A program made the position numbers and the translations under genes. Source: Paraburkholderia ferrariae NBRC 106233 (GTDB lineage: Bacteria > Pseudomonadota > Gammaproteobacteria > Burkholderiales > Burkholderiaceae). From it: 64,000 nucleotides of DNA. Location: contig NZ_BAYB01000031.1 in NCBI RefSeq assembly GCF_000685035.1, positions 1-64,000 on the forward strand, written 5' to 3'. Of this stretch, positions 1-7,414 are shown piece after piece; the stretch's first letter is position 1; every line of letters begins with the position of its first letter. Under the pieces are notes generated by a model. It had not been told where the DNA came from, did no database searches, and worked only from the letters and a program-made list of their open reading frames with translations.

Positions 1-614
1 GCCAGGCCGCCGCCGCCGATCGGCACGAAGATCGCGTGGATCGGGGCCTGATGCTGGCTCAGGATCTCCATGGCGACCGTGCCCTGGCCGGCGATCACGT
101 CCGGGTCGTCGAACGGGTGCACGAAGGTCAGGCCGCGCTCGTCCTGCAGGCGCAGGGCGTGGGCGTAGGTGTCGCTGTAGGACTCGCCCGCCTGCACTAC
201 CTCGACGGTCGGGCCGCCGTGGGTGCGCACCGCATCGACCTTCACCTGGGGCGTGGTGACGGGCACGCAGATCACCGCCTTCACGCCCAGCCTCGCCGCC
301 GAGAGGGCCACGCCCTGGGCGTGGTTGCCCGCGGAGGCGGTAATCACGCCGCGCTCGAGCTGCGCGGGGGTGAGCTGGGCCATCTTGTTGTAGGCGCCGC
401 GCAGCTTGAAGGAGAACACCGGCTGGTTGTCCTCGCGCTTGAGCCACACCGCGTTGGCAAGGCGCGCGGAGAGATTGGGCGCGCGCTCCAGCTCGGTTTC
501 GCGGGCCACGTCGTACACGCGGGCGGTGAGGATTCTTTTGAGGTAGTCGTAGCGGCCGGTGGTGCGGGTTCCGGTCTCGGCTTCGACAACGGCGAGGCTG
601 GGTTGGGCGGACAT
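1..614 (-). CDS. ilvA: Threonine ammonia-lyase (biosynthetic), 5' part
   Basis: Pyridoxal-phosphate enzyme converting threonine to 2-oxobutanoate and ammonia, the first step of isoleucine synthesis in the cytosol. The visible N-terminal 204 residues carry the family hallmarks: VWLKREDNQPVFSFKLRGA with the PLP lysine in SFKLRGAYNK, the ITASAGNHAQG motif that binds the cofactor phosphate, and a GGGGL loop at the window edge. The start at 614 follows a short purine-rich stretch, and translation runs off the left end, so the catalytic C-terminus and any regulatory ACT domains are not seen. An isoleucine-rich leader peptide and an intrinsic terminator lie directly upstream, which fits a biosynthetic rather than catabolic role. 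Family assignment is firm; whether this is the only ilvA copy cannot be told. Confidence 0.93.
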   Translation of the reverse strand, partial: MSAQPSLAVVEAETGTRTTGRYDYLKRILTARVYDVARETELERAPNLSARLANAVWLKREDNQPVFSFKLRGAYNKMAQLTPAQLERGVITASAGNHAQGVALSAARLGVKAVICVPVTTPQVKVDAVRTHGGPTVEVVQAGESYSDTYAHALRLQDERGLTFVHPFDDPDVIAGQGTVAMEILSQHQAPIHAIFVPIGGGGL

Positions 615-658
615 GAAGGCTCCTGTGCTCATTTTTGCTTTGGCCAGGAGGCGGACAC

Positions 659-685
659 AAAAAAACCCGCCTCGTGGGGCGGGTT
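659..685 (-). terminator. Attenuator terminator upstream of ilvA
   Basis: On the minus strand an 8-bp G+C-rich stem (AACCCGCC / GGCGGGTT, plus-strand 664-671 and 678-685) is followed by seven U residues (659-665). It lies between the leader peptide stop and the ilvA start, so it would end transcription before ilvA. Its 5' arm can instead pair with the leader segment 711-719. Confidence 0.88.
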
Positions 686-709
686 ATTGTCGCTGCTGTC
701 AGACGTGCA

Positions 710-784
710 CTAACCCACCATTCGATGAATGGTGCTAATAATCAGTGCAATCGGGAGGTGGCGGCAGTTCATGGACAAGAGCAT
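710..784 (-). CDS. ilvA leader peptide (Ile-rich)
   Basis: Short reading frame of 24 codons (ATG at 784) or 20 codons (in-frame ATG at 772), ending at TAG 710-712. The core PIALIISTIH has four ATT isoleucine codons with Leu and Thr nearby, and the last codons lie inside the pause hairpin. This is the classic layout of an amino-acid operon leader peptide that senses charged tRNA-Ile. No strong ribosome site is visible for either start. A TTGACA-like box on the same strand (plus-strand 804-809) lies just upstream, so the transcript may have a very short or no 5' leader. The composition, position and alternative hairpins together make this convincing despite the small size. Confidence 0.75.
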   Translation of the reverse strand: MLLSMNCRHLPIALIISTIHRMVG

Positions 785-1126
785 CGCCTGGACTGCGGGA
801 GGTTGTCAATCCTTATCGGTCGGGGCGAATCGTATCGAATACGTTTATTTACGTATTAAACGACACGTTTTTATCTGGCCGTGCTCAATTGAGGGAGATC
901 GCGCCCGATTCTTCACTTGAAAGACGTCTCACCATGATCCGACCTACGCCGATTCGTGAAACATTCTAGGAAATACGACACAATCTATTGATTTTTATGA
1001 GTTAACTTCGCTTTGCCAAGCTCGGAACCATGTTTCACGGTTTCGATCCTCGGTATCGCAGCGGCTTGCCGGCACCTCAAACCGGTACATGGGTACCGCG
1101 GCCCTACTCCGCCGCGGCGTTCCATA
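785..1126. other. Intergenic region between ilvA leader and parB
   Basis: No gene is supported here. It must hold the ilvA promoter: TTGACA on the minus strand (804-809) is the best -35 candidate, but no good -10 follows. An inverted repeat AATACGT-N6-ACGTATT (838-857) in an AT-rich patch is a possible operator. The remainder is the 3' side of parB. Confidence 0.45.
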
Positions 1127-2173
1127 TCACGCGGCGTCGGGCGTATCGATCTCTGATGCCCACTGCTCAACCATCGCCTTCATCCGCTCCGCAAGCCGCT
1201 GCTGGTCAGCCGCTGCGATACCCTTGAGGCTCAGTTCCGCGCGGCCGTCGCCAAACAGCTTCAGTTCACCGAGTGCAACGCCGTCGCGACGATTGAACTG
1301 CACGCGCGACTGGTAATGCGTGCGGCGCGGCCCAATGCGGCGCGCGCCAGCCTCTGCGGACGCAGCCGCCTCCAGCTTGCGGACGCTGGCCTTGCCCTCG
1401 ACCACCTGCTGCAGCCAATGCTCGGCCACCGTTGCCCCGGCGCGGTCGAAAATCAGCTTGATGTTGTACGCGTGCCCGAGGCCCACGTCGTCGCGATTCT
1501 GCGCCATGCGCTGAAGCAGAAACGGCGGCAGCGAAGTCAGCGAGATCACCTTGCTGATGTGCTTGGGGTCCTCCCCCACCGCCACGCCCAGTTCCACCTG
1601 ATCGACGTAGACCCGATCGTCCAGCAGCTTCTTCCACGCGAGGGCGTCGTCGAATACCGTCTGCTCTTCGCGCTCCTTGTTGGCGTGATAGGCGCGCAGA
1701 TAGAGATTCTGGTTGTCGAGCCCCTCGCGGATGTCGGCTTCAATCGTCTTGTCGCCGCGTGAGCGAGCCGCGCGAATACGCCGCTCGCCATCCACGATCA
1801 CGTACTTGCCGGGGAATTCAGCGAGACGCGTAACCAGAATCGGCGTGATCTGCCCTTGCTTTTCGAAGCTCTCGGCCAGTTCGTCGATCGTTTCCGCGCT
1901 GTAGAACGCGCGCGGGTTATAAGGATTCGAAACGACGTCCTCGACGGCAATCTGCCTGAGCGTATGCGACAGCGCCGGCGTACTGCCCACGTCCGGTTGA
2001 TTGGCGGCATCGACCTCGACGGCCGCATTCGCATTCACCGCCTCGGCGAGCGCACCGGCGTCGCGCTGGGCGATATTGACGACATCGGCTTCAGCGAGTC
2101 GCTCGCCTGCGGAGACACGCTCCGCCGCCATTCCCGCACGAACCTTGCTGGTGAAATTGAGCTTAGCGGCCAT
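1127..2173 (-). CDS. parB: ParB/Spo0J-family centromere-binding protein
   Basis: Partition protein that binds the parS palindromes next to parA and loads onto DNA to segregate this replicon. The 348-residue protein has a ParB N-terminal domain around residues 75-165 with NPYNPRAFYSAETI, the QGQITPILV segment and the GERRIRAARSRG box used for CTP binding in the family. A helix-turn-helix region follows (VELGVAVGEDPKHISKVISL). The start at 2173 is chosen because AGGAGA precedes it at good spacing and it overlaps the end of parA by 11 nt, indicating translational coupling. The open frame extends further upstream but only as a shadow of parA. The divergent N-terminus and own parS type suggest a chromid or plasmid ParB rather than the main-chromosome one. 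Confidence 0.93.
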   Translation of the reverse strand: MAAKLNFTSKVRAGMAAERVSAGERLAEADVVNIAQRDAGALAEAVNANAAVEVDAANQPDVGSTPALSHTLRQIAVEDVVSNPYNPRAFYSAETIDELAESFEKQGQITPILVTRLAEFPGKYVIVDGERRIRAARSRGDKTIEADIREGLDNQNLYLRAYHANKEREEQTVFDDALAWKKLLDDRVYVDQVELGVAVGEDPKHISKVISLTSLPPFLLQRMAQNRDDVGLGHAYNIKLIFDRAGATVAEHWLQQVVEGKASVRKLEAAASAEAGARRIGPRRTHYQSRVQFNRRDGVALGELKLFGDGRAELSLKGIAAADQQRLAERMKAMVEQWASEIDTPDAA

Positions 2174-2849
2174 CTGCAATCTCCTCTTCTTCCTGAACGA
2201 GCGCGATGATTTCGTTGTACACGGCGTTGATTTCGTCCTTGGCGACTTTGGTGCCTCGCACGCCACGAACGTCGAAAACGGTGCGCCCCAGTGCGGCGGT
2301 CTGCCGATAGAGCTCGCGCTGTTTGACCGTTGCGGAGAATACGCGGACATTGCTCTCGGCCAGGATGGCGCTCATCTGGGTGTGCAGGAGCGTTTTCGAA
2401 TTCGATTTATTTAGCAAAATCGCGAATTTTCCCGCAGGATTGGCCACGCGCGTACGCTCGACCAGTTCCATCATGCCTTCGCTACTCCAGATATCGATCG
2501 GAGAGGCATCGGTGGGAATAACTGTGGCATCGGCAACGGCGAGCACACGAGCGGTGGTCAGGTCGTTGATGTTCGGCGGGCAATCGACGATCACGACATC
2601 GTAGTCATCGGCGAGCGCTGCGATTTCAGGGCCGATCATTTTTTCGAGCTTGTGTATGCTGCCAACGCGGAATGGCAGAGGGGTTTCCGGACCGGCAGCC
2701 GCACACCAACTCATGCAGGATTGCTGGCCGTCGGCGTCGGCGACATAGACCTTGTACCCCTCGGACTGAAACGCCCCAGCCAGATTCATCGTAGTCGTGG
2801 TTTTACCCACGCCGCCCTTTTGGTTCGCTACGGCGATTACCAGTCCCAT
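2163..2849 (-). CDS. parA: ParA-family partition ATPase
   Basis: Walker-type ATPase that moves ParB-parS complexes over the nucleoid. The 228-residue protein begins MGLVIAVANQKGGVGKTT, a deviant Walker A with both signature lysines, followed by VIVDCPP (Walker A'/B region) near residue 80. It is short and lacks the N-terminal helix-turn-helix of P1-type ParA, so it is probably not itself the operon repressor. The start at 2849 has a GGAG element at good spacing; a Met five codons upstream is possible. It is directly upstream of and overlaps parB, and the first parS site lies about 47 bp before its start, so ParB binding could influence its promoter. Confidence 0.94.
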   Translation of the reverse strand: MGLVIAVANQKGGVGKTTTTMNLAGAFQSEGYKVYVADADGQQSCMSWCAAAGPETPLPFRVGSIHKLEKMIGPEIAALADDYDVVIVDCPPNINDLTTARVLAVADATVIPTDASPIDIWSSEGMMELVERTRVANPAGKFAILLNKSNSKTLLHTQMSAILAESNVRVFSATVKQRELYRQTAALGRTVFDVRGVRGTKVAKDEINAVYNEIIALVQEEEEIADGR

Positions 2850-2895
2850 TCGGCTCTCCATCAAATGTTCCAGGCGCTGAGATGTCTCTGTGCAC

Positions 2896-3532
2896 TCTCC
2901 ACGTGGAGACTCCAGCGAAGCAAATCGAAGTCTAACGGGAACTTAAAGTAAATTCTAGGTTTCTTCCCAGATTCGTTGCCTGCTCACAACCTTTTGGCCA
3001 TTTGGATAAGGATTTGAAGGAGCTTCCGGGATGATCCGGTGAGGTGGAGAGGCAATCGATTGGGTATCGTGCACTCTCCACGTGGAGATCGCGTGTCTGC
3101 TCGCGTGGGTGTGTTGATATGTGCAATTATCCAATCGCTTAGTTCCGGTTTAAGGGCGCAAGACGTGAATCTGCCTCTTGATTGGCGGAATGTTCCCAGA
3201 GAGTTGAGAACAAAACGCTTCGGGGGAAATGAGATCAGATACGCAAGGCGCTGTGAGATATTGAGAGCTCAGTGGGAGTTAGCGGAAACTCTCCACGTGG
3301 AGATCGTGGTGCCGTAGCCAACTCAATGCCGCCAAGGTGTACAGCCAATCTCCACGTGGAGAGTCTGCAAAGTTTTTTGATTGGCTTATCCGGGACCACC
3401 CACGGCGATAAGATCAGCACGTACATCGAATCAAACATCGATGAAGCACTTAGCCGCTCTTCCTGGAGCCTCATCAGAGACAGTGATTGCCCCGGCCGGA
3501 ATCGATCACTATTCAGAATCTCCACGTGGAGA
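2896..3532. promoter_or_regulatory. parS centromere cluster (five sites)
   Basis: Five identical 14-bp perfect palindromes TCTCCACGTGGAGA occur at 2896-2909, 3075-3088, 3290-3303, 3349-3362 and 3519-3532, in the otherwise non-coding stretch between parA and rep. The central CACGTG core is shared with many chromosomal parS sites, but the flanks differ. Their position beside parAB and their exact conservation make them the ParB binding sites of this replicon. Short reading frames across this interval only exist because of the repeats and are not genes. From 3533 to the rep stop nothing further is recognised apart from an AT-rich patch near 3680-3715. Confidence 0.92.
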
Positions 3533-3780
3533 TTGCTACAGAGATCTGGCCGATGTGCAGTGTAGTGAGCTCGCCCCGAAGAGATCCCGTAGCTAGTAAC
3601 CACCCCGGGTGAGAGCGAAGAGAGGAGGGCAAGGCCGGCATTCCCATCACCAACCTCAAACAAGGACGGGCTAGACAAATAACCCTAGATCAAAATAATC
3701 GGCAAAATAAACGAAAATCCCAAGCTGGCCGCGCCTCAGCCACCTCAGAATTCCCAGCGGGGCGCCAACCCCGCCAAAAC

Positions 3781-5157
3781 TCATTCGGAACGCGTCTTCA
3801 ACGCCAGTTCGACATCGACAACCGACGAAGCATCCACTACAGCCTCACCCTGTTGCCCGTTGAGCAGAAACTCGAGCAGATCGGCAGCCGTCGGCTGTCC
3901 CCAGGTATCCAGCACCACCCAGCGGAAGAAGTTCGTCGATGCCATCTTCGAAGGCACCTTCGCCGTGGACACCTTCAACTTGTCCATGCCGACGGTTTCG
4001 TTGTACCGCTTGATGAGCGCCGTCTGGTCGTCGTACTCGAGTTCGTTGAAGTAGGAGCGCGCCTCGGTAATCTTCGCGGCGATATAGCGATCCTTGACCT
4101 GGTCCTGGCTTTCGCGCGCCTTGGCTGTTTCCGCCGCCGCGCCCACTGCCGCATTGGCCCCGGGCAACTGGTAGCCCTGCATCAGCGCCTTGCGGAAATA
4201 TGCCGCCACATTCGCGAGCGGCGCGGCATTCTTCTGCGCGACGCGTGCGGCCGTGTACGCCACCGCAGTGCGGATCTTCTCTTCGCCGTATTGCTTGAGC
4301 AGACGGCGCGCCTCGGAAACCGGAACGCTGAACTTCGCCATCTCGCCAATCAGCACGGTTTCGTTCGCGCGCAGTTCCTGCGAGGGATCGGTCTCCGGCT
4401 TGCGCGTGACGCGGAACTGCAGGGAGACGACCGAGCGGCCCACCTTGTGCTCGATCAGTTCGAAGAGATGGTCCGATATCTCGTTCACCTCCTTGATGCA
4501 AGGCACGAGCACGCGGCTCTTGAACTGCTTGTAGAGCTTGTACGATTGCGCCGAGGTGTCCTGGCCGAGAATCAGGTCGCGCAGCGTCGCAAGCGGAAAA
4601 CGCGCGGTCATGCCCACCGCCTCGTAACGCACGACGTTCTCCCACAGCGCGAGCGAGTGCGCTTTCCTGAACTGCCGAGTGATCCGCATATCGATCATCG
4701 CGTAGATCTCGGGGTTCAGCAGCTCGCCGCGAATCTGCTCGGAAAAGGTGTAGCGCAATACCGAGCGCTCGAGCTCCGCACCCGCGAGCAGACCGGACGC
4801 TTTCCAGATACTGCGCTTGTCCTGAGTGAGGTAGTCCCAGTTGACGACCGTGCTGATCAGCGAGTTGATCGTCTCTTTGACGTACTCGGTGTTGTTGCTG
4901 TTCAGATCGACGTCCTGCGAGAGGGCGGAAATGGTGATCTCGAACGACGAGCGGCCCGGTTCGAGCGAATCCTGACGGATGGCGTTCTTGATCAGCGAAC
5001 TGAACATCTTGCGCTGCTGCAGGCTGATCGACCCGGACTTCGGCGCGATGTGAATCGCCGGGACGGCCTTGCGGAAGAGATCAGGCGGCTGGCCTTGCTG
5101 AAATATGAGTGCGCCTTGCTTGTCGGCATCGCCGGCATCGGCCTTCTTTCTTGCCAT
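3781..5157 (-). CDS. Rep_3-type replication initiator protein
   Basis: Initiator of a secondary replicon, 458 residues, expected to bind the iterons upstream of its own gene and open the origin. The N-terminal half contains the winged-helix Rep_3 signature region (DLFRKAVPAIHIAPKSGSIS, then LISTVVNWDYLTQDK, IRGELLNPEIYAMIDM, and the SLALWENVVRYE segment), with a second winged-helix region to about residue 260. The C-terminal part is less conserved and rich in Ala/Lys. The start at 5157 is MARKKADAGD; the frame is open further upstream but without homology-like sequence. The gene is transcribed away from the iteron field and toward the parS cluster and parAB, the usual order for Burkholderia chromids. 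Autorepression by binding nearby iterons is likely. Confidence 0.9.
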   Translation of the reverse strand: MARKKADAGDADKQGALIFQQGQPPDLFRKAVPAIHIAPKSGSISLQQRKMFSSLIKNAIRQDSLEPGRSSFEITISALSQDVDLNSNNTEYVKETINSLISTVVNWDYLTQDKRSIWKASGLLAGAELERSVLRYTFSEQIRGELLNPEIYAMIDMRITRQFRKAHSLALWENVVRYEAVGMTARFPLATLRDLILGQDTSAQSYKLYKQFKSRVLVPCIKEVNEISDHLFELIEHKVGRSVVSLQFRVTRKPETDPSQELRANETVLIGEMAKFSVPVSEARRLLKQYGEEKIRTAVAYTAARVAQKNAAPLANVAAYFRKALMQGYQLPGANAAVGAAAETAKARESQDQVKDRYIAAKITEARSYFNELEYDDQTALIKRYNETVGMDKLKVSTAKVPSKMASTNFFRWVVLDTWGQPTAADLLEFLLNGQQGEAVVDASSVVDVELALKTRSE

Positions 5158-6676
5158 ATGACCCACGGTGTAAGGGAACCTGATCGGTTGGTAACTGTAT
5201 ACCAAGCGACCTGGTGACTCAAGGCCGCGTTCGGGTCCGTGTCCCGGCACGACAGCCGGGACAGGAAACAGTTGACAGCGCAGTGGGGCAGCAGCCTCTC
5301 ATCGGCCAACGGCGCCGTTCAAAGCCGTGTGGAAGCCGTCCGCAGGCTGTCTTGACGCATCCCATAACATGGGACCTTTGAGTATTCCGGATCGCCAGAA
5401 AGTCCCATATCTAGCGACCTCAGTAGTGGAAGTGAGTACTCACTGGGGCACACCTCGATCAAAGGTATCCATCTATGGGATAAAGAGACCTTGCCGAGTT
5501 GTCCACAGGGCGACCCGCTCCGCACGAGCGCTATCTCCCACTGCAGGTTACCTCCGAGATTCCCCATAAGTGGCGACCTGTTGAGGGAACGAATCCAGCG
5601 AAAAGCCGCCTACGGCCTGACCAGATCTCCCATAACTTGCCACCTTTACGCGATCCCATAACCGGATACCCATTACGGCCGATCCCCTCGCCAGACTCCG
5701 GGTAGCAAAGGATACCAGTCTGTGCGGACCAGGCAACCTCAAGAAGGGCAGTGGCCAGGACACCATAAACGGTTACCTCACCGATGTCCCATAACCGGAT
5801 ACCCAAGCGCCCCTCCCTGCATGCCGATTCCCGCGCCAATGTCCTTCCAGCGCCCCATATCCGGTGACCCAAGCGGCATCCCATAGCGCGCTACCTTTGG
5901 GTCTCCGGGGTATTTCCACCATAGACCGACACCTTTCTCCCATATCCACAACCCCGAAACCCCATCGCTGGCTACCGAGTTCCCATATCCACAATCCCGA
6001 ACTCCCATACAAGGTACCCGCAATCCCATAACACGCAACCAAATCGCCCGCAAAGCCTTATCTGGCAAGGCTTTGAGCCGCCTAAAGGTTTACTAAAGTT
6101 GTTAAAGCGTTTGAGGTAAACACTGAAACCGGTGTTCGGAGAGAAAGACGTTTCCCAAAACCGGGACCCTATAGACAAGTAAGTGGTCACCAACCTCAGA
6201 ACCTCCCATTGCCCGCTACCTAAGGCCCCGCGCGGCTGTGGGCTGCCTTCCTGACGGTCGGACTAACCAAGGAATTTCCAAGAATTCACATGGAATTTCG
6301 TCTCTAACTCTATGAAGAATCGGAAAAATTACCGGAAAGGGCGCCGAATATGGGAGACGGGACTGGTCAAAGGTACCGCTTTGTGGGAGCTATTGGCGCC
6401 GGTACCGACCGGCCAGGCTTCTGTTACCCCGCCTCCGCCGCGAAAATCGACCGACGTTACCGCAAACTTCAAGGAAGTCGATTTCCAGCGAATCGTCGAG
6501 CTAACCCACCACAGGTCCCCTTATCCCATATCCGGTTACCTGACTCAGGTCACCAAACATGGGAGTCCGGGAGAGAACCCTCATCGGTGGAATCCTTCCA
6601 TCCGATCGATGCGGTGACCTTGCGCCACCTCACCATGCGATCCCCAGCGACGGGTCCCACCACGCCACCGGCAAGG
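5158..6676. other. Replication origin region (ori) of the secondary replicon
   Basis: About 1.5 kb without a convincing gene, filled with iterons. Besides the repeats it holds a DnaA-box-like TTGTCCACA (5499-5507), two ATATCCACA 9-mers lying inside iterons (5942-5950 and 5985-5993), and an A+T-rich stretch at about 6084-6125 bounded by GTTTAC (6088-6093) and GTAAAC (6116-6121), a candidate unwinding element next to the tight iteron array. A second A+T-rich tract lies near 6270-6335. Reading frames here are produced by the repeats. Confidence 0.85.
5360..6564. repeat. Iteron field, 22 copies of an 18-bp repeat
   Basis: Copies fit the consensus TCCCATANCNNGNTACCT. Forward copies start at 5360, 5403, 5536, 5562, 5628, 5654, 5761, 5787, 5853, 5879, 5917, 5938, 5960, 5981, 6003, 6024, 6204 and 6524; inverted copies occupy 5463-5480, 6338-6355, 6371-6388 and 6547-6564. 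The six copies from 5917 to 6041 are spaced 21, 22, 21, 22 and 21 bp. Four other pairs (5536/5562, 5628/5654, 5761/5787, 5853/5879) are each 26 bp apart. The first four bases and the terminal ACC are the most constant. They lie just upstream of the Rep_3 gene and are its probable binding sites. Confidence 0.9.
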
Positions 6677-6976
6677 TTACCCGTGAGGCGCGGCAGCCGT
6701 CTGATGCGGCAGGCAATCGCGCTGATATTCGGCGTGAAGCTTTTGCTCGGCCGTCTGGATATCCGTGGGGTATTCGTCGTCGTCGGCGTAGGGCTGGTAG
6801 CCGACCGCCGTCAGCTCGCCCAGCTCCTGCATGAGTTCCGCGTGCGTGACCGTGTGGTGCAGCGGCACGAACGGATACGCATGACATTGTTCCGGCGTGA
6901 GATGCGGGCTGGCGAAAGCGCTCACGCTTACCGCGCAGAGCAGGGGAAAGAGCGCATAGCGCAGTCTTCGGATCAT
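6677..6976 (-). CDS. DUF4148 small exported protein
   Basis: A 99-residue protein with an N-terminal signal sequence (MIRRLRYALFPLLCAVSVSAFA) and a C-terminal DUF4148 segment (THAELMQELGELTAVGYQP, then EYPTDIQTAEQKL). DUF4148 proteins are short, secreted or periplasmic, abundant in Burkholderiales, and of unknown function. The start at 6976 has GGAGG five to six bases upstream; the TTG 24 bases earlier is less likely. This copy has the GYxP-YPxDIQ-AE pattern of the longer DUF4148 subgroup, unlike the two shorter copies in this window. Two cysteines in the mature part (EQCHAY, RDCLP) could form a disulfide. Confidence 0.8.
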   Translation of the reverse strand: MIRRLRYALFPLLCAVSVSAFASPHLTPEQCHAYPFVPLHHTVTHAELMQELGELTAVGYQPYADDDEYPTDIQTAEQKLHAEYQRDCLPHQTAAAPHG

Positions 6977-7276
6977 GGTGACCTCCTGTGGGTTGACCAA
7001 AGCATTCGCGTCCCAGCTTAGGAGGGCACCGCCATCGTGGCGGGCTCAACGGAATGAAACATTCTTCACGGCTTGCCGTTGCACGATGGCCCGTGCGCAA
7101 GCGCGCTTTCGGATCGACAGGTTCGAGTCAACGAGTGGTAAGAAGATGACCCGGTCTTCATGGTCATGATGCCGTTGCCGGGACTTGCTCCCACTATGAT
7201 TGCCCGATAGACGCGGCTTCGCGTCCGCCAGGCCGCCGTTTGTTGTGCGGTTCATTCATAGCCATCGGGGATCGCC
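6977..7276. other. Intergenic region, no gene seen
   Basis: Divergent spacer between the DUF4148 gene and the sensor-kinase cluster. It should carry both promoters, but I could not define -10/-35 boxes or an operator with confidence. Confidence 0.4.
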
Positions 7277-7414
7277 ATGTCAGTCAGCACCTTCGGGGCG
7301 TCGCCGTCTTGTCCTGGCGGCCGCATGGGCCCGGGCATGAGAATGTCCACGAAGCCCCAGACCCTGCTGCGCGGCAACGCCGCCAACCGCACGTCACGGC
7401 GAGGCGCGCCATGA
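7277..7414 (+). CDS. Possible 45-residue ORF coupled to the kinase
   Basis: Reading frame MSVSTFGASPSC... rich in Gly, Arg and Thr, with GGGGAT just before its ATG. Its TGA overlaps the ATG of the downstream kinase (ATGA at 7411-7414), an arrangement typical of translational coupling. No signal sequence or known domain is visible, and the composition is compatible with a chance frame in G+C-rich DNA. It is recorded because the stop/start overlap supports the kinase start at 7411. Confidence 0.28.
   Translation: MSVSTFGASPSCPGGRMGPGMRMSTKPQTLLRGNAANRTSRRGAP

Larger units (their letters stand above)
659..784 (-). promoter_or_regulatory. Ribosome-mediated transcription attenuator of ilvA
   Basis: Three alternative hairpins are visible on the minus-strand transcript. 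A perfect 8-bp hairpin CACCATTC/GAATGGTG (717-735) overlaps the last codons of the leader peptide and acts as the pause or 1:2 hairpin. Its 3' side continues into GGTGGGTTA (711-719), which pairs over 9 positions with TAACCCGCC (678-686), the 5' arm of the terminator; this is the antiterminator. The terminator is at 659-685. The logic expected from known attenuators is that a ribosome stalled at Ile codons frees 711-719 to form the antiterminator. Pairing is read directly; function is inferred. Confidence 0.82.

Noticed and set aside
3039..3678. Short frames across the parS interval
   Set aside because: They repeat the peptide STWR/SPRG or LHVE encoded by each parS copy and have no ribosome site.
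5360..6564. Repeat field considered as a CRISPR array
   Set aside because: Repeats are imperfect, both orientations occur, spacing is variable, and no cas gene is present; they fit iterons.
5319..6617. Several 60-120-codon frames in the origin
   Set aside because: Produced by iterons; Trp/Gly/Met-rich repeats such as LWDxG reflect the repeated TCCCATA sequence.
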